DNA from: an uncultured Alphaproteobacteria bacterium
Lineage (GTDB): Bacteria; Pseudomonadota; Alphaproteobacteria; UBA2966
NCBI GenBank assembly: GCA_958295725.1
Contig: OY282368.1
Coordinates: 2,192,001 to 2,256,000 of the forward strand
Length of the DNA stretch: 64,000 nt
Reading direction: 5' to 3'
Part shown: piece after piece, positions 58,818 to 64,000 of the stretch
Numbering within the stretch: position 1 is the stretch's first letter
Layout of the letters: every line of letters starts with the position of its first letter
Notes under the pieces: model-generated
The model's database searches: none
What the model saw: the letters and a program-made list of their open reading frames with translations, nothing else
Told to the model about the DNA's origin: nothing
Made by a program: the position numbers and the translations under genes

Positions 58818-60068
58818 TTACCGCATGAGCGACCTCAGCCGGGAGAGGAGAAGGAGCAGCGCGGCGCAGATGGCGGTCATCATGTGGAGGGCGGCGGCGA
58901 AGCCGCCGGTCAGGTCGTGGAGCGCCCCCACGAGGACCGGACCGAGGACGCCGCCGACCTCGGCCGCGGAGAAGAACAGGCCGCCGGCCGCGCCGGAGTT
59001 CCGCGAATCCACGCCCGGCGACTCCACGAGCACGAGAACGGCGACGGCCATCATGGCGCCCCGCGCGACGCCCTGGCACGCGAGCCCGACGACCAGCAAC
59101 GGCCCGGCGGACAGGTGCAGCAGCATCGTGGCGGCGCCGGCCGCGAGGAACAGCAGGCCCAGGACCGGGAGGCGCCGGTCCTCCGTCGCCAGACGGGGTA
59201 TCGTCAGCGCCGCGAAGATACCGACGGCCGTCGGGATCGACGCCCAGTAACCGGCGACGGCGGCGTTCATCCCGCCGGCGCGCAGGATCTCGGGAAGCCA
59301 GTTGTTGAGGCCGTGGTTGAAGACGAACATGCCGACGCTCATCGCCAGGACGAGGCGCACGACGGGCTCCGACAGGAGCTCCCGGAACACCTCGATCTGG
59401 GGGCGCCTGGGCTCTCCGGCGATCCGCCGCTCCATCGCGCGGCTGGCCGGGTGGGCCGAGACGAGCGCCCACAGCGCGCCGCAGAGCGCGGCGACGCCCG
59501 CGTAGGCGAACAGGACGGCCCGCCAGTCCCCTCCGTGGAGCGGCATCATGACGCTGTTGGTGAGCGACAGGGCCGCTATGTTGCCGACCGCCGGCCCCGA
59601 GATGTAGATGCCCATGGCGACGCCCCGTTCCCTGCCCTCGAACCAGAGGCTCATCACCTTCGGCGCGCCGATCGAGATCAGCGGCCCGCCGACCCCGAAC
59701 ACGGCGACGGCGAGGAACATCGACAGGTAGTCCTCGGCGACGCCGCGCAGGACCCCCGACAGCACGATCAGGACCGTGCACAACATGAGGGAGCGGCGCG
59801 GCCCGACGCGGTCGATCAGGGCGCCGGCGGGGATCGACGAGGCGATGTAGACCAGGGGCCAGGCGCCCAGTACGACGCCCATGGCGCCGTGGGAGATTCC
59901 GAGTTCGGCCGTGATCGGGGCCACGAGCGGCGCCATCGACGCGACGAAGAGGCCGAACGAGAAATACACCAGCCAGACGCCGGCCAGCATGGCCCATCGG
60001 TAGGGGTGCGCGGGTGCGCGGAAGGGGCGCGCGCCCGCGTCGGGCGCGCCGCCGTCGTCGGCCGTCAT
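58818..60068 (-). CDS. MFS transporter, second
   Basis: The protein has 416 residues from ATG 60068; a longer start at 60104 adds 12 residues. About twelve hydrophobic segments and the A-motif-like D-R-V-G-P-R-R are present, and S-L-W-F-E-G-R-E-R-G-V-A-M-G-I after helix 4 is typical of the anion/nitrate-like and sugar-phosphate-like MFS groups. The central loop (~205-220) is basic. Substrate not assignable; placement beside a Rieske dioxygenase suggests an aromatic or other carboxylic acid. Confidence 0.83.
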   Translation of the reverse strand: MTADDGGAPDAGARPFRAPAHPYRWAMLAGVWLVYFSFGLFVASMAPLVAPITAELGISHGAMGVVLGAWPLVYIASSIPAGALIDRVGPRRSLMLCTVLIVLSGVLRGVAEDYLSMFLAVAVFGVGGPLISIGAPKVMSLWFEGRERGVAMGIYISGPAVGNIAALSLTNSVMMPLHGGDWRAVLFAYAGVAALCGALWALVSAHPASRAMERRIAGEPRRPQIEVFRELLSEPVVRLVLAMSVGMFVFNHGLNNWLPEILRAGGMNAAVAGYWASIPTAVGIFAALTIPRLATEDRRLPVLGLLFLAAGAATMLLHLSAGPLLVVGLACQGVARGAMMAVAVLVLVESPGVDSRNSGAAGGLFFSAAEVGGVLGPVLVGALHDLTGGFAAALHMMTAICAALLLLLSRLRSLMR

Positions 60069-60331
60069 GGCGTCGTGAGTACAGAAGGCCATGAGCGCGG
60101 GCAAGCGGACAGGACGAGACCGGTCGGCCCGCCCGGACGTCCGTTCATGCGCGGACGGACGCGCGTCGAGGCGGAAAACGGCCCTTGTCCCGCGAGTCGC
60201 GCTTCGGATATGTTCTGGTTGCCGATGGACCGCGTACGGTCGTCTCGTCGAAGCCCGCCGGGTGGACGCCGTGGCCGATGCCGCCGTCGCGGGCGCCGTT
60301 CGGGCCGCCGAGAAAGTTGGAGGAGCTGCCG

Positions 60332-61690
60332 ATGTCGGATATCGAGGTTCGCGACCTGGTCAGGACCGACGAGGGGCTGATCAGCCGCCGGATCTTCTTC
60401 GATCCGGATATCTACCGCGCCGAGCTGGAGAACGTCTTCGCCAAGTGCTGGCTCTTTCTCGCGCACGAGAGCCAGATCCCCGACCCCGGGGACTACACCA
60501 CCAACTACATGGGCGAGGATCCGGTGCTGATCTGGCGCGGCATGGACGGCGAGGTCCGGGCGTTCCTCAACTCCTGCCGCCACCGGGGTATGCGGGTCTG
60601 CCGCACGGACGCCGGCAACGCGCGCCAGTTCGCCTGTCCCTTCCACGGCTGGACCTACGGCGCCGACGGTTCGCTCAAGACGGTGCCGAGCTTCGAAGAC
60701 GGCTACTTCGGGGATCTCGACAAGGAGAACTGGGGCCTGCACCGGGTGCCCAGGCTCGCGACCTACGGCGGATTCATCTTCGGCAACTGGGACGAGGACG
60801 CCGAGAGCCTCGACGACTACCTCGGCAACGCGCGCTGGTATCTCGACATCCTGATCGAGCGGTCGCTGGGGGGCATCGAGGTGATCCCGGGGCAGCAGCG
60901 CTACTCGGTGGACGGCAACTGGAAGATCGCGTCGGAGAACTTCGTCGGCGACTCCTACCACCTCGCCCACAGCCACGGGTCGGCCTACGCGCTGGACATC
61001 CGGCAGCTCAACCCGGCGAATCCGCTGCTCTACCGCAAGGGCAAGCTGACCTACTACGACATCGCCATGGACAACGGCCACGGCTTCACCCAGTTCACCC
61101 TCTCCGGCGAACGGGTCGAGGTCGACCGTATGCTGGCCGAGGAGATGGGCCCCGAAATCTCCGAGTACGTCGAGGAATGCCACGCCCGGCTGCTCCGGCT
61201 TTCGGAAGCCCAGGCCAAGGTCCACGCGCTTCCGTTCGGCAACCTGTTCCCGAACTTCTCGATCAACGACTTCAGCGTGCTGCGCCCGGTCGGCCTGTAC
61301 CTGTGGGTGCCGAAGGGCCCGGGCCGTCTCGAGGTGTGGCAATGGGCGGCCACCGACCGGGACGCCCCGCAAGCGGTCAAGGACATCGCCCGGATCGACT
61401 TCACGCGGTTCCAGTCGACGTCCGGCATCGTCGGTCCGGACGACACCGAGAACTTCGAGCAGGTCACGCAGTCGACCGCCGGAGTGATCGGACAGCGCCT
61501 CGACTTCAACTACCAGATGACCCTGAAACGGAAGCCCGTCGAGGGGTTCGACGACGTTCCCGGGCACATCTCGACCTACGTGTCGGAGGAAAACCAGCGG
61601 CTGTTCTACGAGCACTGGGCGGACTTGATGGACGGCGGCGGAAGGGCACGGTTGATCCATGACAAGCCCAGACTTGCAGTACACGGTTGA
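60332..61690 (+). CDS. Rieske aromatic-ring hydroxylating dioxygenase, alpha subunit
   Basis: The protein has 452 residues. The Rieske centre is C82-x-H84 and C102-x-x-H105 (S-C-R-H-R-G and C-P-F-H-G-W). The mononuclear iron site lies in E-N-F-V-G-D-S-Y-H-L-A-H-S-H, with D-x-x-H-x-x-x-H in the family arrangement. It would insert both oxygen atoms into an aromatic ring, fed by a ferredoxin and reductase not present here. ATG 60332 follows GGAGGAG. The gene overlaps the beta-subunit gene by 32 bases. Confidence 0.9.
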   Translation: MSDIEVRDLVRTDEGLISRRIFFDPDIYRAELENVFAKCWLFLAHESQIPDPGDYTTNYMGEDPVLIWRGMDGEVRAFLNSCRHRGMRVCRTDAGNARQFACPFHGWTYGADGSLKTVPSFEDGYFGDLDKENWGLHRVPRLATYGGFIFGNWDEDAESLDDYLGNARWYLDILIERSLGGIEVIPGQQRYSVDGNWKIASENFVGDSYHLAHSHGSAYALDIRQLNPANPLLYRKGKLTYYDIAMDNGHGFTQFTLSGERVEVDRMLAEEMGPEISEYVEECHARLLRLSEAQAKVHALPFGNLFPNFSINDFSVLRPVGLYLWVPKGPGRLEVWQWAATDRDAPQAVKDIARIDFTRFQSTSGIVGPDDTENFEQVTQSTAGVIGQRLDFNYQMTLKRKPVEGFDDVPGHISTYVSEENQRLFYEHWADLMDGGGRARLIHDKPRLAVHG

Positions 61691-62168
61691 GCGGTTCCTC
61701 TATCGCGAGGTCCGCCTGCTGTCGGAGGGGCGCTTCGAGGAGTGGCTCGATCTCTTCACCGACGACGCGCGCTACCTGATGCCCATCCGGGAAACGACGG
61801 CGGACCGGGAGGATTCCGAGCGCGGCGAGGGATTCCTGCCGCACGTCGACGACGACAAGGCCTTCATGAAGGCGCGCGTGCAGCGCCTTCGCCACCGTCT
61901 GGCGCACGCGGAGCAGCCGCCCTCGCGCCTGCGCTACTTCGTCTCCAACGTCGAGGTCGACGAGGCCGGGGACGGCGGGAGCGATGGGGAGCTCGACGTG
62001 CGCTGCAACCTGATGGTCTACCAGTCGCGACTGGAGCGGACGGAGAAGATCTTCGTCGGCCGCCGGGAAGACCGGCTCCGGGCCGGGAACGGCGGCTACC
62101 GGATCGCCGGACGCAAGGTCGTTCTCGACCAGTCGCTGCTGCCCCGCAGCATCACCATCTTCTTCTAG
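61659..62168 (+). CDS. Ring-hydroxylating dioxygenase, beta subunit (NTF2-like)
   Basis: The protein has 169 residues. F-L-Y-R-E-V-R-L-L near the start, E-W-L-D-L-F-T-D-D-A-R-Y-L-M-P and the C-terminal G-R-K-V-V-L-D-Q-S are the standard elements of the small subunit, which has a structural role in the alpha3-beta3 enzyme. It starts inside the alpha gene, so translation is coupled. Confidence 0.9.
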   Translation: MTSPDLQYTVERFLYREVRLLSEGRFEEWLDLFTDDARYLMPIRETTADREDSERGEGFLPHVDDDKAFMKARVQRLRHRLAHAEQPPSRLRYFVSNVEVDEAGDGGSDGELDVRCNLMVYQSRLERTEKIFVGRREDRLRAGNGGYRIAGRKVVLDQSLLPRSITIFF

Positions 62169-62174
62169 AGCCGG

Positions 62175-62642
62175 CTACCGGTTCGATTCCCAGAAGGAGA
62201 TCAGCTTGATGGCGTCCGCGGCGTCGAGGCGGCCGAGGGGACCGGCGGCGTAGGAAGAGGCGCGGACCGTACCGTCCCCGAGCAAGATGAACTCCGCGGG
62301 CTGGACGAATTCGCGGTCGCCCTCCCACAGGGCGCCAACCGCCCGGCCCTGCTCGCGGGTCACGCCGTGGGCGATGGGGAACGAGACGCCGGCGGCGACT
62401 TCCCCGGCGTGTCGGGCGCCGTCCACGCTGCCGGCGACGACGACCCTGGCGTCGATCGCCTCGAGCGCCGATTCATGAGCTTCCCAGTCGTCCAACTGAC
62501 GACGGCAGTAGGGTCACCAGTGACCGCGATAGAAGAGGACGACGTTGTAGCCGGCCCCGAGGGCGTCCGGGAGGGAGAGGGTTCCGGCGTCGCCCGCGAG
62601 ATCGAGCGTCAACCCGGGAAACGGATCGCCGATATCGAGCAT
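62175..62642 (-). CDS. AhpC/TSA-family redoxin, predicted selenoprotein (Sec43, TGA 62514-62516)
   Basis: From ATG 62642 (AGGTGA upstream) the frame gives M-L-D-I-G-D-P-F-P-G-L-T-L-D-L, a typical peroxiredoxin start. At codon 43 it reads V-L-F-Y-R-G-H-W-[TGA]-P-Y-C-R-R-Q-L; the family motif is R-G-x-W-C-P-Y-C, so the TGA replaces the first, reactive Cys. After it the frame continues uninterrupted to 155 residues. A SECIS-like hairpin follows. The enzyme would be a selenium-dependent redoxin reducing peroxides or disulfides. The alternative start at 62495 makes a truncated protein without the active site and is rejected. Confidence 0.85.
62487..62503 (-). promoter_or_regulatory. Putative bacterial SECIS element after TGA43
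   Basis: On the minus strand GTCGTC pairs perfectly with GACGAC (six pairs) around AGTTG. The loop is at +17 to +21 after the UGA and has the G-U expected for SelB recognition at +18/+19, inside the usual spacing window for bacterial SECIS loops. Confidence 0.65.
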
Positions 62643-62679
62643 GTCGTTCACCTGGGATCGGGAGAGGCTGGACTTCCGT

Positions 62680-62709
62680 CCGTCCGGCCGATGCTAGACG
62701 GTCGGACGG
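62680..62709. promoter_or_regulatory. Inverted repeat in the divergent gap between redoxin and DUF1028 genes
   Basis: CCGTCCG (62680-62686) and CGGACGG (62703-62709) are complementary with a 16-base spacer, 38 bases upstream of the redoxin start. They could be an operator for either gene. No clear -35/-10 was found. Confidence 0.25.
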
Positions 62710-62877
62710 CCCAGGTAAACGGGCCGCGTCTCGCATACGCCCGAACCGCGAAGCCGGACGGCACGCGCGATGGAGGGTCTCCCTGTCATCGGGTGGGTTT
62801 AGCGCGTACAACCGGGGGTGTCGGAGCGGGACCGGGCCCCGATGGACGATGCCGTCGGCAAGGAGAAGGATAGCGCC

Positions 62878-63558
62878 ATGACGTTCTCGGTCGCCGGACA
62901 CTGCGCACGCACGGGCATGTTCGGGGTCTGCGTGGCGACGTCGAGCCTCGCCGTCGGCGCCCGCTGCTCCTGGGTCAAGGCCGGGACCGGCGCCGCCCTG
63001 ATCCAGAACTACGCCGACCCCGGCCTCGGGCCCGTCGCCCTCCGGGCGTTGGCGGATGGCCGCGACGCGCGGGCGACCGTCGACCACCTGGTGTCGGTGG
63101 GGCGCGGCATCGCCTGGCGCCAGATCATGATCGTGGATCGCGCGGGCGCCACGGCCCACTACGACGGCGAGAAGTGCCTCGGCATCCATCTCTGCGCCGA
63201 GGGCGCCCACTGCGTCGCCGGCGGGAACCTGCTCTCCAGCGCGGACGTGCCCCGGGCCACGGCGGACGGGTTCGACGGCGCGGACACGGACCTGCACCTC
63301 GGCGAGCGCCTTCTGCGGGCGCTGGAGGCGGGACTCGCGGCGGGCGGCGAGGCGAACGCGGAGCGCTCCGCCCACCTCCTGGTGGCGGACGAGCTCGACT
63401 GGCCGCTCATCGACCTGCGGGTCGATCTGCACGAGATGCCGGTCGCCGGGCTGCGCGGGGCATGGGAGGCGTTCGAGCCGGAGGCCGGCGGCTTCGTCGC
63501 CCGCGCCGTCGATCCCGACAACGCCCCCCGGCACGCGATCCCGGGCCGGGAGGGGTAG
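62878..63558 (+). CDS. DUF1028 (Ntn-hydrolase-like) protein
   Basis: The protein has 226 residues from ATG 62878. M-T-F-S-V-A-G-H-C-A-R-T-G at the start, then A-T-S-S-L-A-V-G-A-R and G-A-A-L-I-Q-N-Y-A-D-P-G-L-G-P are DUF1028 hallmarks. The family has an Ntn-hydrolase fold and is often encoded with amino-acid or peptide catabolic genes; the substrate is not known to me. The earlier start at 62818 adds 20 charged residues and is less likely, since AAGGAGAAGGA precedes 62878. Confidence 0.85.
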   Translation: MTFSVAGHCARTGMFGVCVATSSLAVGARCSWVKAGTGAALIQNYADPGLGPVALRALADGRDARATVDHLVSVGRGIAWRQIMIVDRAGATAHYDGEKCLGIHLCAEGAHCVAGGNLLSSADVPRATADGFDGADTDLHLGERLLRALEAGLAAGGEANAERSAHLLVADELDWPLIDLRVDLHEMPVAGLRGAWEAFEPEAGGFVARAVDPDNAPRHAIPGREG

Positions 63559-63609
63559 CGGGCCGGTCCCCGGGCGGGCCCTCTCCGCAAAGTGACGGGA
63601 CCGGGGCGG

Positions 63610-64000
63610 ATGCCGATCCGGCTTCACGCCGCGCCGGCGCTGGCGCCCTTCCGGGTGCGCAGCTACCGCTTCCAGTGGCCGGCCGACATGCTGACCTCCT
63701 GGGCCTTCGAGATGGAGACCCTGATCCTCGGCTGGTACGTGCTGGCGGAGACGGGATCGGTGGTGTGGCTCACGGCGTTCGGCTCGCTTCAGTTCGTCGG
63801 CACGCTGATCGCGCCCCTCGTCGGCGTCGTCGCCGACCGCATCGGCCGCCGCGCCCTGCTGTGCTGGACCCGGACGGCCTACATGGCGCTGGCCGGCGCG
63901 CTCATGGTCCTCGCCTTCGCCGGCGCGCTCACGGCCGGGGCGGTGCTCGTCATCGCCTTCCTCGCCGGACTGGTGCGCCCCTCGGACTGGTCGATGCGCA
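63610..64000 (+). CDS. MFS transporter, N-terminal part (continues beyond window)
   Basis: From the ATG at 63610 the frame stays open to the window end (130 codons). At least three hydrophobic segments are visible (L-G-W-Y-V-L-A; V-W-L-T-A-F-G; M-A-L-A-G-A-L-M-V-L-A-F-A-G), with the A-motif D-R-I-G-R-R between them, as in MFS drug or Bcr-type exporters of the TMS-type MFS_3 group. A GTG at 63592 could add six residues. Confidence 0.75.
   Translation, partial: MPIRLHAAPALAPFRVRSYRFQWPADMLTSWAFEMETLILGWYVLAETGSVVWLTAFGSLQFVGTLIAPLVGVVADRIGRRALLCWTRTAYMALAGALMVLAFAGALTAGAVLVIAFLAGLVRPSDWSMR

Overview
The window is a high-GC chromosomal segment, most likely from an alphaproteobacterium. The support is codon bias toward G/C, two spermidine/putrescine-type binding proteins, TauD/TfdA dioxygenases, a GTA-type holin and DUF1028. 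No rRNA or tRNA was recognised, so the taxonomy is inference.

Layout. 1-1.3 kb: end of an ABC importer. 1.4-13.1 kb: a defence island with a type III-like restriction helicase/nuclease, remnants of an NYN gene and of a methyltransferase, a DUF1828 gene, a full beta-class methyltransferase, and two consecutive ATPase+TOPRIM pairs. 13.2-16.7 kb: a biotin carrier protein with two paralogous carboxyltransferase-like enzymes. 16.8-22.2 kb: a TauD dioxygenase with a Fic cassette inserted behind it, a secreted RidA protein, a HicB-like protein and an ankyrin lipoprotein. 22.3-38.9 kb: a podovirus-type structural and lysis module on the minus strand, without visible terminase, integrase or replication genes. 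39.2-47.3 kb: a GMC oxidoreductase, a repeat-bearing surface lipoprotein with a 14 x 13-bp tandem repeat upstream, an IrrE-like two-gene operon, and three small unknown genes. 47.5-50.6 kb: E2, E1 beta and E1 alpha of a 2-oxoacid (acetoin-type) dehydrogenase. 50.9-64 kb: a catabolic region with two SDR enzymes, TauD, an ABC binding protein, a GST, a linalool dehydratase/isomerase-like enzyme, MFS carriers, a Rieske dioxygenase pair, a redoxin and a DUF1028 protein.

The strongest observation is two genes interrupted by an in-frame TGA exactly where a catalytic cysteine is expected. Both look like selenoproteins. In the linalool dehydratase/isomerase-like gene (55859-57406) the TGA is codon 224, nine residues after a Cys, the same spacing as the active-site pair of LinD. 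It is followed by a hairpin whose GGUCU loop sits 19-23 nt after the UGA, the same place as in the E. coli fdhF SECIS. In the redoxin gene (62175-62642, minus) the TGA replaces the first Cys of a W-C-P-Y-C motif and is followed by a 6-bp stem with an AGUUG loop. Conventional gene calling would truncate both.

A second theme is gene acquisition next to duplicated gene ends. Three small cassettes (DUF1828; Fic plus a 71-aa protein; a 91-aa/111-aa pair) are each bracketed by direct copies of the end of the neighbouring resident gene, which itself stays intact. Other mosaic signs are an A+T-rich target-recognition domain inside the methyltransferase and an A+T-rich middle in one ATPase gene.
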